Shown piece after piece: positions 1 to 8,800 of a stretch of DNA of 64,000 bases. The notes under the pieces are model-generated. The model ran no database searches. It was not told where the DNA came from and worked only from the letters and a program-made list of their open reading frames with translations. The translations under genes and the position numbers were made by a program. Numbering within the stretch: the first letter of the stretch is position 1; each line of letters starts with the position of its first letter. The stretch is from Roseofilum capinflatum BLCC-M114 (GTDB taxonomy: Bacteria; Cyanobacteriota; Cyanobacteriia; Cyanobacteriales; Desertifilaceae). The DNA is taken from contig NZ_JAQOSO010000001.1 in NCBI RefSeq assembly GCF_030068505.1, positions 28,428-92,427 of the forward strand, in the 5' to 3' direction.

Positions 1-333
1 ACCATTGGCTGGGCGTGGTGCGATGAATATGGCTGTGCCGACACTCCAGAAGACTTTGAAACCCTCTATCGCTATTCCCCCTTGCACAACCTGAAACCGG
101 GAACCGCCTATCCTGCTACTCTAGTTACAACTAGCGATCGCGACGATCGCGTTGTTCCCTCCCACAGTTTCAAATTTGCCGCCGCCCTCCAAGCTGCCCA
201 TCAAGGTTCATCCCCAGTCTTGATCCGCATTGAAACCAAAGCCGGCCATGGCGCAGGAAAACCCACCAGCAAACAAATCCAAGAAATTGCTGATAAATGG
301 GCCTTTCTCAGCCAAGTTCTCGATATTGCCTAA
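1..333 (+). CDS. Prolyl oligopeptidase family serine peptidase, C-terminal part (partial)
   Basis: The reading frame is open from the first base of the window and ends with TAA at 331-333, so only the last ~110 residues are present. It matches the end of the alpha/beta-hydrolase catalytic domain of S9A prolyl oligopeptidases: the segment DRDDRVVPSHS carries the catalytic Asp and GHGAGKPTSK carries the catalytic His. The nucleophile Ser and the beta-propeller lie upstream of the window. The family cleaves short peptides after proline in the cytoplasm or periplasm. The gene is convergent with the pentapeptide gene that follows, and their 3' ends overlap by 26 bp. Family assignment is firm; substrate is unknown. 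Confidence 0.9.
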   Translation, partial: TIGWAWCDEYGCADTPEDFETLYRYSPLHNLKPGTAYPATLVTTSDRDDRVVPSHSFKFAAALQAAHQGSSPVLIRIETKAGHGAGKPTSKQIQEIADKWAFLSQVLDIA

Positions 334-1144
334 CTAGATTCGCATCAAATCCCTTGGGAAACTGAGCGCCTGTCACAGACGCTCCGTCTAAATTAGCCTC
401 AGATAAATTGGACAGGGTAAAATCTGTGTCCATTAACACCGCTTCACTCAAGTCCGCTTGGGTGAAGTTTGTCCAGCACATTTGGGCACGATAGAGGGTC
501 GCTCCATGCAGATCGGCCGAACGGAAGGAAACCCCCATTAAATTGGTCGAGCGTAAACTCACCCCTCGCAAAATCGCCCGACGCAGAGACGCTCCCATAA
601 GAATGGCTTGACTGAGATCCGCTTGTTCGAGATCCGCCTGTTCTAACATGCATTGCGCTAAAATGCTATGGGCTAACTTGGCTTGCTGGAGCATGGCACC
701 ATTGAGGATAGCATGGGTTAAATTGGCATATTCCAGAATGGCATGGTGCATGGAAGCATTGATCAGTTTGGCTCGACTCAAACAAGCCCCCCGTAAATTG
801 GTATGGTTTAGGATCGAGTCATTGAGATTGCTGTCGCTCAGATTCGCCCCTTGTAAATTTGCTCCTTGGAGATTGGTATCGCTGAGGAAAGCTTCGTGCA
901 AAGAGGCTTCTTCCAAGTGGGCCCCAATTAGGTTAGCTCCTGTCAGGGTTGCTTGATTCATAAATGCTTGACTAAAGGTTGCTCCCCCTAGGGTTGCCCC
1001 CGCTAAATTCACTTTGACCAGATTCGCTCGCGTTAGGTTAATTTCACAGAGACTGGCTTGGCGCAAGTCTGCGTTTGCCAAGTTGACTTGGGAAAAATTC
1101 CGTTCTCCGGCACGATAGCGTGCTAGTAGTTCTGAAGCCTTCAT
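308..1144 (-). CDS. Pentapeptide repeat protein
   Basis: This 278-residue protein is almost entirely made of tandem A(N/D)LXX pentapeptides, from about residue 20 to 265 (for example ANLVK, ATLTGANLIG, ADLEQADLSQ). These should fold as a right-handed quadrilateral beta-helix. There is no signal peptide or membrane segment, so it is probably cytosolic. The first 18 residues (KASELLARYRAGERNFSQV) match the N-terminal cap of the larger pentapeptide protein at 28936-29928, so the two are paralogues. Function is unknown; such proteins are abundant in cyanobacteria. The start at 1144 is the first ATG before the cap. Confidence 0.9.
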   Translation of the reverse strand: MKASELLARYRAGERNFSQVNLANADLRQASLCEINLTRANLVKVNLAGATLGGATFSQAFMNQATLTGANLIGAHLEEASLHEAFLSDTNLQGANLQGANLSDSNLNDSILNHTNLRGACLSRAKLINASMHHAILEYANLTHAILNGAMLQQAKLAHSILAQCMLEQADLEQADLSQAILMGASLRRAILRGVSLRSTNLMGVSFRSADLHGATLYRAQMCWTNFTQADLSEAVLMDTDFTLSNLSEANLDGASVTGAQFPKGFDANLVRQYRELG

Positions 1145-1459
1145 CGGTGTTCCTCATCAGTTGGGTTTTGGGGGAAAATCGTTTAGTTGCACTCCTGTTG
1201 TCAATCATATTCTGAGATTTGGTTGTGTACCAGAGTGGTGTGGGGTATAGGGGATGCTGAGATGCTGAGATGGGAAGATGGAGCCGGTTCACCCATACAG
1301 CAGTTTTCGCGCTTTACAGCGCCGAAGTGCGGTAATAGGTAACAGGTAATGGGTAATAGGTTCTCTTAAAAGTCCCGATTTATTTAAAGTTGAGACACAA
1401 AAGTTTATCTAAAACAACCTCTTGGAAATTCGTTAGAATTTCCGTTGTTACAGCCCGCG
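1145..1459. other. Non-coding stretch with heptameric STRR repeat
   Basis: There is no convincing gene here. Positions 1331-1360 hold four tandem heptamers of the GGTAATA type (GGTAATA, GGTAACA, GGTAATG, GGTAATA), typical of cyanobacterial short tandemly repeated repetitive sequences. Around 1252-1272 there is a short GATGCTGA duplication. Short open frames on both strands have no recognisable product and run into repeats. Confidence 0.6.
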
Positions 1460-1635
1460 ATCGCGAAGCGTTTCATGTCGGCGACAGCCGAAAACGGAGT
1501 TTTATCGCGAAGCGTTTCATGTCGGCGACAGCCGAAAACGGAGTTTTATCGCGAAGCGTTTCATGTCGGCGACAGCCGAAAACGGAGTTTTATCGCGAAG
1601 CGTTTCATGTCGGCGACAGCCGAAAACGGAGTTTT
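1460..1635. repeat. Four perfect 44-bp direct tandem repeats
   Basis: Units at 1460-1503, 1504-1547, 1548-1591 and 1592-1635 are identical as read. Each begins ATCGCGAAGCGTTTCATGTC and ends AAACGGAGTTTT. Each contains small internal palindromes (CGGCGACAGCCG and AAAACGGAGTTTT). The unit length is not a multiple of three and there are no spacers between units, so this is neither a coding repeat nor a CRISPR. The same 44-mer recurs in inverted orientation at the right edge of the window (63951-63994). Confidence 0.97.
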
Positions 1636-1697
1636 ACAGCAGTTTGCTCTGCTATGCGGTACACTTTGATCCCCCTTTCATGTCCGCTTGCGGAAAA

Positions 1698-1717
1698 TCC
1701 TCCTTAAAAAAGGAGGA
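1698..1717. terminator. Small hairpin after the 44-bp array
   Basis: TCCTCCTT and AAGGAGGA form a perfect 8-bp stem around an AAAA loop, followed by the pyrimidine-rich CTTTCTTATTCC. It could act as a weak terminator, but no gene clearly ends here. Just upstream, TTTCATGTCCGC resembles the core of the 44-bp repeat. Confidence 0.35.
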
Positions 1718-1745
1718 CTTTCTTATTCCCCCCCTGGAATCGTAG

Positions 1746-1848
1746 TGGACCGGCAAGCTTAAAATCATGGGTAAGCTATGTGCTACAATTTACTAATGGA
1801 ATAAATTACAGCGATCGCGTTGCCCACAAAATTAAGCTTGCCGGTCCA
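1746..1848. mobile_element. 103-bp MITE-like element with 17-bp terminal inverted repeats
   Basis: TGGACCGGCAAGCTTAA at 1746-1762 is the exact reverse complement of 1832-1848, with 69 bp between. Both sides are flanked by GTAG (1742-1745 and 1849-1852), which could be a 4-bp target duplication. The interior has no open frame worth calling and contains one GCGATCGC site. It is immediately followed by a second inverted repeat, GTAGGGTGGGCA/TTGCCCACCTTAC (1849-1873). The element lies at the broken 3' end of the PKS fragment. Size, terminal repeats and lack of coding content fit a non-autonomous element; the transposase is not in this window. Confidence 0.65.
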
Positions 1849-2690
1849 GTAGGGTGGGCATTGCCCACCTTACTCTCGGCCAATTTTTCCCGCAATTCAG
1901 CTTTAGATTCAACCACAACAGCTAAACGATGCTGAAAATGCTTGCGTCCCACGTTGGCAGTGAAACAAATATCGGCTAGTTCTGCTGGCGAGCTAGAGTC
2001 CAGGTAGGTCAGATATTGGGCGATCGCTGTCTGCAAGCCTTTCTCTGTCTTGGCTGATACGGTAAACAGATGGGAGAGGCGCTCTCGTTCCTGGCCGGGT
2101 TCCCCGTTCCCGATCTCTGGAGCTTCTTCTAAAACAACATGAACATTAGTTCCTCCCATGCCAAAGGAACTGACCCCAGCGCGACGAGGGGTGTCATTAC
2201 TTTGCCATTCTCGCAGTTGGCGATTGACAAAAAACGGACTGTTGGCAAAATCGATTTGGGGTAAGGGTTGTTCGTAGTGCAGGCTGGCCGGAATGACCTG
2301 ATGTTTGAGCGCTAGAGCCGTTTTAATTAAGCCGACGACTCCTGCTGCATTGGCTAAATGTCCGACGTTGGTTTTCACTGAGCCGATCGCGCAAAAGCCT
2401 TTTTCTGCGGTGGTTTCTCGGAAGGCTTGGGTCAGGGCGGCAATTTCGATCGGATCGCCTAGGGGAGTCCCCGTGCCGTGGGTTTCGATGTAGCTCACCG
2501 TACTGGCCTCGACTGTGGCAACTGCCAAAGCTTCGGAAATAACCGCCGCTTGACCCTCTACTGATGGAGCGGCATAGCTCACCTTCAAAGAACCATCGTT
2601 ATTAATCGCCGAACCTTTGATTACAGCATAGATGCTATCTCTTTCGGCGATCGCTTCCGATAACCGGTTCTCCCTTACGCAATACATCAA
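1806..2690 (-). pseudogene. Polyketide synthase ketosynthase fragment
   Basis: Homology covers roughly 1873-2664. It is the C-terminal half of a type I PKS beta-ketoacyl synthase domain: GSAINNDGS, then HGTGTPLGDP (first catalytic His), KTNVGHL (second catalytic His) and FGMGGTNVHVVLEEAP, leading into the KS-AT linker (LFTVSAKTEKGLQTAI). The active-site Cys half of KS is missing, as are AT and all later domains. At its 5' side the frame runs straight into a DUF4058 fragment at about 2662. At its 3' side, after EKLAES, it is read into inverted-repeat DNA. It is therefore a relic of a larger PKS gene, not a working enzyme. No other PKS genes are nearby. Confidence 0.88.
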
Positions 2691-2865
2691 TCTCTACTAA
2701 ATGCGTAGAACTGCTGAAAACTGTATTGCGTTTACTCTCGTATTGGTTCCGCCCTTTCCCAGAGCGCTTATTAGCTGGAGAGAGGATTTCGAGCGCCGTT
2801 ACCACTTCCTTTGTCGCCACCTCTCGCACCTCAACCGCTGAGTGACATTTACGAGTCTTCATCAC
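2635..2865 (-). pseudogene. DUF4058 family protein fragment
   Basis: The frame contains VEVREVATKEVVTALEILSP, then ANKRSGKGRNQYESKR, then SSTHLVEIDVLRKGEP. This is a typical DUF4058 core, a PD-(D/E)xK-like family common in cyanobacteria. The normal N-terminal ~100 residues and the C-terminal part are absent. Homology stops at about 2665, exactly where the PKS fragment begins in another frame. Its 5' end overlaps the 3' end of the DUF760 gene. It is best read as a deletion relic fused to PKS debris. Family recognition is from memory of the motif pattern. Confidence 0.7.
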
Positions 2866-3178
2866 TCAAGTTGTCCCAATGCTCTTCTAGCCCCATGCGG
2901 GTTTCGGCTTTATGCAGAAAATAGCCCGTCATCATTGCCGAAGCCAACAAACGCCCCAACTGTTCTCGACTGGTGGTGATGCTAACCCCAAAATGGTCTG
3001 GAGGCAATTGTCCAAGTAGTCCGACAATATTATGTTCCATCACAGCCAGGGCTTCTTTAGACGGTTGCGAAAGATGATTGACGGCTTGGGCATCTAGGGA
3101 ATGTAGATATTGGCCTAGGGCATTGTTTTCGTTAGCGAGTTGCTCGAACAGGTGAGAATTTTGGGTGTTGTGATTCAT
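2849..3178 (-). CDS. DUF760 domain protein
   Basis: This is a 109-residue soluble protein with the DUF760 pattern seen in cyanobacteria and plastids: an N-terminal helix (LFEQLANENNALGQYLHSLD), then VMEHNIVGLLGQLPPDHFGV, then SREQLGRLLASAMMTGYFL and a short acidic tail. A paralogue at 25515-25856 shares all these blocks. Function is not established for the family. The 3' end abuts relic DNA, but the reading frame itself is full length compared with the paralogue. Confidence 0.85.
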   Translation of the reverse strand: MNHNTQNSHLFEQLANENNALGQYLHSLDAQAVNHLSQPSKEALAVMEHNIVGLLGQLPPDHFGVSITTSREQLGRLLASAMMTGYFLHKAETRMGLEEHWDNLSDEDS

Positions 3179-3321
3179 GATGATCTGCGTAAGTGAGAGG
3201 ACTAAATTCTGTTGACTTGTTTTTGTTGACTTGTTTTTAGTGTAGACGAATTCGCTAAAACGCCATTGGAGGTGAACCGAACTTACAAAGCAGGGATTTT
3301 GCGAAACCGCAAAAACGTTTG

Positions 3322-3341
3322 CCTGCCCTAGAGGGGGCAGG
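3322..3341 (-). terminator. Rho-independent terminator candidate
   Basis: On the minus strand, CCTGCCCC and GGGCAGG form a GC-rich stem shortly after the stop codon of the secreted pentapeptide gene (3356). It is followed by CAAACGTTTTT, giving the T-run. Position and orientation fit termination of that gene. Confidence 0.5.
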
Positions 3342-3355
3342 GGATATGGGTTGAG

Positions 3356-3865
3356 CTAATTGCAGTAAAGGGTGTCGCGGGTGTTTTCTCCGGTGATCGG
3401 GTTGGTTCCTTTGGCGATCGCACATAGATATTCCTGAGCATCATCTCGGAGAATCACATCGGTAAAGTCGGCTCCTTCGATGTTAGCATCTCTAAAGCTG
3501 GCTAGTTGGGCAAAAGCGCCTTCAAAGAGAACATTTTTTAAATTCGCCTTCCTAAAATTAGCTTCTCCAATGGTGGAATATCTCAGATCCGCCCCTTCTA
3601 AATTGGCTCTAATTAATTTGGCTCCAAATAAACTCGCTCCCCGCAAGTCTGCCCCCACAAAGCTACTTTCGGTCAAGTCTGCCTGATCGAATTGGGCTTG
3701 TTTCAGGTCTTTGCCGGAAAAATCAGCTCTTTTAAGGTCTACTTTTTCATAGTTTTGGGCTAAGGCTGGGGATAGGTTGCCCATAGCTCCGGTGAGGCTC
3801 AGGCTGAAGATCAGGAATACACTCAACAATAGGATTGCGTAAGTAGGGATTTTTTTGATGGTCAT
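3356..3865 (-). CDS. Exported (probably thylakoid-lumen) pentapeptide repeat protein
   Basis: The chosen start at 3865 gives a 169-residue protein with a good signal peptide: KK near the N-terminus, a hydrophobic stretch ([16 protein letters not shown]) and a likely cleavage after SPALA. The frame remains open to 4126, but that would overlap the divergent gene and bury the signal. The mature part has about 12 pentapeptides ([25 protein letters not shown]). A conserved tail follows ([18 protein letters not shown] ... YC) with two cysteines. This architecture matches small lumenal pentapeptide proteins of cyanobacteria and plastids. The precise role is unknown. Confidence 0.85.
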   Translation of the reverse strand: MTIKKIPTYAILLLSVFLIFSLSLTGAMGNLSPALAQNYEKVDLKRADFSGKDLKQAQFDQADLTESSFVGADLRGASLFGAKLIRANLEGADLRYSTIGEANFRKANLKNVLFEGAFAQLASFRDANIEGADFTDVILRDDAQEYLCAIAKGTNPITGENTRDTLYCN

Positions 3866-3943
3866 GGCAATGATGTTCTGGGTGTTTAACAGCGATACCA
3901 TCATCCTATGGGAAGGTAGAGACTGAAAAGAGGGGGTGCGAAG

Positions 3944-4360
3944 GTGGAGATCAATCCAGGAATTCAAGGGGAAGAGGTGGTTGCCCAATGGTTGCAACAG
4001 CAAGGGGCAAGGATTTTGCATCGTCGCTGGCGCTGTCGTTGGGGAGAGTTGGATCTGATTGCCCAATGGGGGGAAGAGTTGGTCTTTGTGGAGGTGAAAA
4101 CCCGCAGTGCTGGCAATTGGGATCATAATGGGTTAACGGCGATCTCTTCTCGTAAACAGGAGAAATTGCGCTGTGCGGCTGAGTTGTTTCTGGCTGAGTC
4201 TCCCCAATGGTGTGAATGGGGATGTCGGTTTGATGTGGCGTTGGTGTATTGTCAGCCGGTGGGTCAGTTGGCAGATGTAAAGGCGATCGCCCCCCCTGTA
4301 ACCTATGAAAATCACCAATTCCTGATTATAGACTATCTTCAAGATGCATTTTCAGGCTAA
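3944..4360 (+). CDS. yraN: UPF0102 (YraN) family endonuclease-like protein
   Basis: This 138-residue protein has the UPF0102 signature: [30 protein letters not shown] and [10 protein letters not shown], then an [15 protein letters not shown] segment. The E/D...EVK residues form the PD-(D/E)xK nuclease-like site. Homologues are often annotated as YraN and their role in DNA metabolism is not settled. The start is GTG at 3944; no better in-frame ATG exists before the conserved block. It is divergent from the pentapeptide gene, leaving about 78 bp for both promoters. Confidence 0.88.
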   Translation: MEINPGIQGEEVVAQWLQQQGARILHRRWRCRWGELDLIAQWGEELVFVEVKTRSAGNWDHNGLTAISSRKQEKLRCAAELFLAESPQWCEWGCRFDVALVYCQPVGQLADVKAIAPPVTYENHQFLIIDYLQDAFSG

Positions 4361-4371
4361 AAGTTGTGTGA

Positions 4372-4398
4372 TTTAACCCATTTCAAAGCTGGGTTAAA
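4372..4398. terminator. Inverted repeat after the yraN-like gene
   Basis: TTTAACCCA (4372-4380) and TGGGTTAAA (4390-4398) form a perfect 9-bp stem with a 9-nt loop, 12 bp after the stop codon. There is no strong T-run after it, so termination is plausible rather than certain. Confidence 0.45.
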
Positions 4399-4451
4399 CC
4401 TTCTATGATCGAAGTAATACCATCTGATTACTGAATCATGAGGATCGCCGT

Positions 4452-4703
4452 ATGTTAAAGTTCGTGATTTTATTCCTGGGAGCCTTTACCCTCATACTCT
4501 GGACAACTCTAATTTCTAATCCTGTCCAAGCCCAACCCCCTAGCGAGCAGACTGTTGTCTATAGCTGGGGATATAATCACGTGGGGAGCCATCAAAGGGT
4601 GTGTAAGCAGCTAGAGTCTGTGGTTGAACTCGATCCGCGCTATCGGGATAAACCTTCTTTACATACTTATAGCCGTGTGGTTAGCGATCGCTATTGTTCC
4701 TAG
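4452..4703 (+). CDS. Small secreted protein, unknown
   Basis: This 83-residue protein starts with a clear signal peptide: MLKFVILFLGAFTLILWTTL, with cleavage probable after VQA. The mature part is about 55 residues, rich in aromatic and charged residues, with two cysteines (VCKQLE and RYCS at the C-terminus) that could form a disulfide. I do not recognise the family. It stands alone, with its own upstream region after the hairpin at 4372-4398. Confidence 0.65.
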   Translation: MLKFVILFLGAFTLILWTTLISNPVQAQPPSEQTVVYSWGYNHVGSHQRVCKQLESVVELDPRYRDKPSLHTYSRVVSDRYCS

Positions 4704-4739
4704 TCGCCCAATAAAATAACATCTTTTAAGACTTTGAGA

Positions 4740-5837
4740 TTAAAAAATGCAGGGAAAGGTAACTGTAAAAATACTTCCTTTTCCTGGTTCACTTTCTACT
4801 GTGATTTCCCCGCCATGGAGATCGATTAAACGTTTGACAATGGAGAGTCCTAAGCCTGTTCCAGGAATTTTGCCCACATTATCCGCCCGTTCAAACCGTT
4901 GAAATAGTTTTTTTTGATACTCTAGAGGTAAGCCGATGCCGCGATCGCAAACGGCAAACGTAATCTCCCTATCGGTTTGGGTAACATCGAGATTAACGGT
5001 TCCCCCCTCTGGAGAATACTTGATGGCATTGGAGAGCAAATTGGAGAGAATGTGGCGTAGGATCAGAGGATCGAGATTAATGATTTGCTTTTCTCCATAA
5101 AGTGTAAGTTTCAAGAAATGTTTGCTAGAAGCGATCGCCTTCACTTCGTCAAGTACCTCTTCACAAAACTCTACCACATCCATCGGTTCGGGATGAAACT
5201 CTAATTTTCCCGCTTCTGTTCGACTTAAGGTTAAAATATCTTCGAGCAACTGGTTCATATGTTGCGCTGCGATTTGAATGCGTTTTAAGTGCTTTCCTTT
5301 TTTGTCTTCCGTCAGCTTATGTCCATAACTTTGTAACATTCCCGCAGACATTTGAATCGCTGTTAAAGGTGTTCTTAAGTCATGAGAAGCCAACGAGATA
5401 TACTCAGTTTTTTCTTGACTTCTCGATTCCGCATTAGCTAAGGAAGATTCTATATTTAGATTTTCCTGATGTTTTTTGAGTGCCATTTTAATCGTGGCAT
5501 GAACTTCCCGTTCCTTAAACGGCTTGAGTAAATAACCATAAGATCCGGTTTCTTCAGCTCGAGTCAACGTTTGATCGTCAGCATAAGCCGTGACATAAAT
5601 CACTGGAATATTATATTGCTTTCTGATCATTTCTGTTGTTTCAATTCCATCCATATCCCCTTTAATCACAATATCCATTAAAATCAGATCCGGGATAACC
5701 TCTGTAATTTTATTCAGAGCTGCTTTTCCTGAAGATACAATTCCAACTACTTCATAGCCTAACTTTTCTAATTTCCGGGCTAGTCCTTTGGCAATCAGTA
5801 ATTCATCCTCAACAATTAAAATCTTGATAGGAGACAT
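4740..5837 (-). CDS. Response regulator receiver / histidine kinase hybrid
   Basis: This 365-residue protein has an N-terminal receiver domain (about 4-120: ILIVEDE acidic pocket, DLILMDI phosphoacceptor Asp, VTAYAD, LLKPF Lys). A short coiled coil follows, then a HisKA dimerisation domain (about 145-212) with H-box ASHDLRTPL, and a HATPase (N box LLSNAIKYSPEGG, G1 DRGIGLP, GTGLGLSIVKRL). A receiver in front of a soluble kinase is a common phosphorelay arrangement in cyanobacteria. The start lies 3 nt after the stop of the giant kinase upstream, so the two are surely cotranscribed and probably signal to each other. Output partner is unknown. Confidence 0.92.
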   Translation of the reverse strand: MSPIKILIVEDELLIAKGLARKLEKLGYEVVGIVSSGKAALNKITEVIPDLILMDIVIKGDMDGIETTEMIRKQYNIPVIYVTAYADDQTLTRAEETGSYGYLLKPFKEREVHATIKMALKKHQENLNIESSLANAESRSQEKTEYISLASHDLRTPLTAIQMSAGMLQSYGHKLTEDKKGKHLKRIQIAAQHMNQLLEDILTLSRTEAGKLEFHPEPMDVVEFCEEVLDEVKAIASSKHFLKLTLYGEKQIINLDPLILRHILSNLLSNAIKYSPEGGTVNLDVTQTDREITFAVCDRGIGLPLEYQKKLFQRFERADNVGKIPGTGLGLSIVKRLIDLHGGEITVESEPGKGSIFTVTFPCIF

Positions 5838-5840
5838 AAG

Positions 5841-8800
5841 TTATACCCTCTGACGATACTTTAATTCTAAAAATCGCAATTCAAATGTTGTGCCATGGTC
5901 TCGAAGCAATGTAATTTCACCTTCTAATTGTTCCGTTAGGGTACAAACTAACTCCATCCCCAAAGATTCAACATTACGAAAATCTAAATCTTCGGGGAAA
6001 CCAATTCCATTATCGGCTACCTCGACCACAATTTGACCATTATTTTGCTGATACATGGTAATCTTGACTAGCCCTTTCCTCCCTTGTGGAAAAGCATGTT
6101 TTAAGGTATTCGATAATAACTCATTGACAATTAAACCACAGGGATGAGCGGTTTCTATATTTAACAAGACAGGTTCAATATTTAAATCAAAGGTTACTCG
6201 ATTATTTTCTAAGTTATACGATTCAAATAAGTTATGAACTAAGTCTTCTAAATATTCACCAAAATTAATTGTATCTAGGGTCATAGAGCGATAAAGTTTT
6301 TCATGAATTAGAGCCATGGAATAAATACGACTGCGACTATCTTCTAATACCTTGATTAAGCTGGAATCACTGACATAATCAGCTTGAAATTCTAATAAAT
6401 TAGAAACAACCAATAAATTGTTTTTGACTCGATGATGAATTTCTTTTAAAAGCACTTCTTTTTCTTGTAAAGAAGTTACCAATCTACTTTCTGCTTGTTT
6501 GCGATCGCTAATGTCTCGATACATCCATAAATGTCCTCGATCGACGGAATCAATTAGAATCGGAACATAGTTTTGTTCAAGGATGCGACCATCGGCTAAT
6601 TGTATTTCTTGGTTGGTAACAATTTCCTGATTTGCCACAATTTTTTGATGGTTTTGACTAATTTCTTCTGGATGCTCAAATAACGGTGCAAATTCATCAC
6701 CAATATTTCCCCATTTTTGTCCAATTAATCGATTAGAACAGTTTATGGTTTTGAAAATATCGCAAAATGCTTGATTGATTAAAGCGACTTTATTATGTTC
6801 ATCTTTAACTAAAACTCCAAGCTGAAGATTAGAGATCAAACTGGTCAATCGAGAGGTTGTTTCTTGTAATTTTTGTTCGATTTCTTTGCGATCGCTGATA
6901 TCTATCCAATAGCCAATGATTTCTAGAGGACTTCCGTTCTCGTCCCGCACTAGGTTCAGTTGGTCGTAAATCCAAATATATCTTCCTTCTTTATGCCAAA
7001 AACGGTATTCATGGCTATAAGAACCTTGTTTAAATAAAGTCTTTAAGCCGTAATGATCGATTTTGTTTTTGTCTTCTGGATGTAGATGATCTGACCAAAA
7101 ATTAGGCTCAAACATTTCTAGTAATTCATAGCCAATTAAATCATAAGCATTGTCACTTACAAAGGTAAGGTCGAAGCTATCATGGGCACGAAGACTGTAT
7201 AAAATGCCTGGGCTAGAAGAGAGCAAGTATTGAATTCTTTGTTGACTCATCAACAAGGCTTTTTCGGCTACAATTCTTTCTTTGAGTTCAGTTTGCAGTT
7301 GCTGATAATATTCTGATTGTTGAATAGCGATCGCCAGTTGGGAAGCAATTTGTTTTAATAAGGTGACTTCTTCAGTTTTCCACTGTCTAATTTGATCGCA
7401 TTGATGAACAATTAACAGTCCCCACAATAAGTTGTTTTGTACAATAGGAACGACGATTTTACTTTTGACTTGAAATTCTTGTAGAAATTCCACTAAACAG
7501 GGCCGAATATTAGGATGACAAACATCTGATAGTGCATAGGTTTTGCCCGCAATATATTCATTATAGCATTCCCTAGGAAAAATTTCTTCGGGAAATTTTT
7601 GATCTAAGGTGCGAGTCCAACCGGGATTAACTGCTTCTGCAATGACTTGTCCGGTGTAGTTGGATAACACTCGATAAACTAAGACGCGATCGGAGAGTAA
7701 GAGTTGTTTAACTTCTTGGACTGTTGTTGTGAGGATTTCTCGCAGGTCTAAGGATTCGCGAATCCGTTGCGTAATCATTCCAAACAGTTCTTCACGTTTT
7801 ACTTTCTCTAGCAAACGTTCTTCAGCACTTTTTATTTCAGTAATGTTGTTTTGAATGCCTAGATAATGAGTTAAGATTCCTCGATCGTCATGAATTGGAG
7901 AAATAGTGACTCGGTTCCAAAATAAGGTTCCGTCTTTGCAATAGTTTCGCAATACAACTGTACAGCTTTCTTCATTTTTTAAGGCTTGACGAATGATTTT
8001 AAGTCCGTCTTGATGGCGATCTTTGCCTTGCAGAATCCGGCAATTTTTGCCGATGATGTCTTGTGCTGAATATCCCGTGACACGCTCAAAGGCAGGATTA
8101 ACGGAAATGACGGGGAAATCGGGCTGTTTGGCATCGACAATGACGATACCGTTGCTACTGGCAGAAATGGCTCGTTCGCTCAAGCGTAATTGTTCTTCGA
8201 CTTGTTTGCGTTGGGTGATATCGGAGGCAGCGCCTAGAATTTGTATGGGTTTCCCTTGAGGATCTTTGGTGAAAATTGTATCTCGACTAACGAACCAATG
8301 CCATTGCCCTTGGCGATCGCGCATTCGGTATTCAATTTCCCAAATTTCTGTATCACTTGTATCCATCAAGTTTTGATGAAACTGATATACTTTGGGCCGA
8401 TCTTCTGGATGCATGAGTTGGTCAAACAGGCTATTGCCCATGTCCTGAATCTCACGGGGACTGTAGCCTAGAACGACAGCAATATTTTTATTGGCATAAA
8501 TATTCTTTTGCTTCTCTAAGTCATAAATATATAAGATATTTGGACTCGCATCCGCAATGCGTTGAATAAATCGCTCGCTCTCTTGCAGCGCTAATTCGGC
8601 TTTCTTACGGTGGGTAATATCTAGGGCAGCACAAGTTACTCCAATCACTTGATTATCTAAATTCAACAAGGGGTCAACGGTTAAATCATAACACTTAAAG
8701 TCCCCTTGATTAGTGACAATTATTTCTTCTCGAACTCCTATCTTAGAGTCTAAAACTTGTTGTTTAATTGCCTCTAATTTTTGACCTTCTTCGGGTACAA

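Noticed and set aside
648..956. Plus-strand frame opposite the pentapeptide gene
   Set aside because: It is the antisense of a repetitive gene; the same kind of shadow appears at 3480-3686, 29099-29287 and 29522-29734 opposite the other pentapeptide genes.
1460..1635. CRISPR array
   Set aside because: The 44-bp units follow each other without unique spacers and all four are identical; no cas genes are present.
1390..1745. Overlapping open frames of 60-105 codons with a repeated peptide (REAFHVGDSRKRSF)
   Set aside because: They are only translations of the 44-bp repeat in different frames. The unit length is not a multiple of three, so no frame is maintained.
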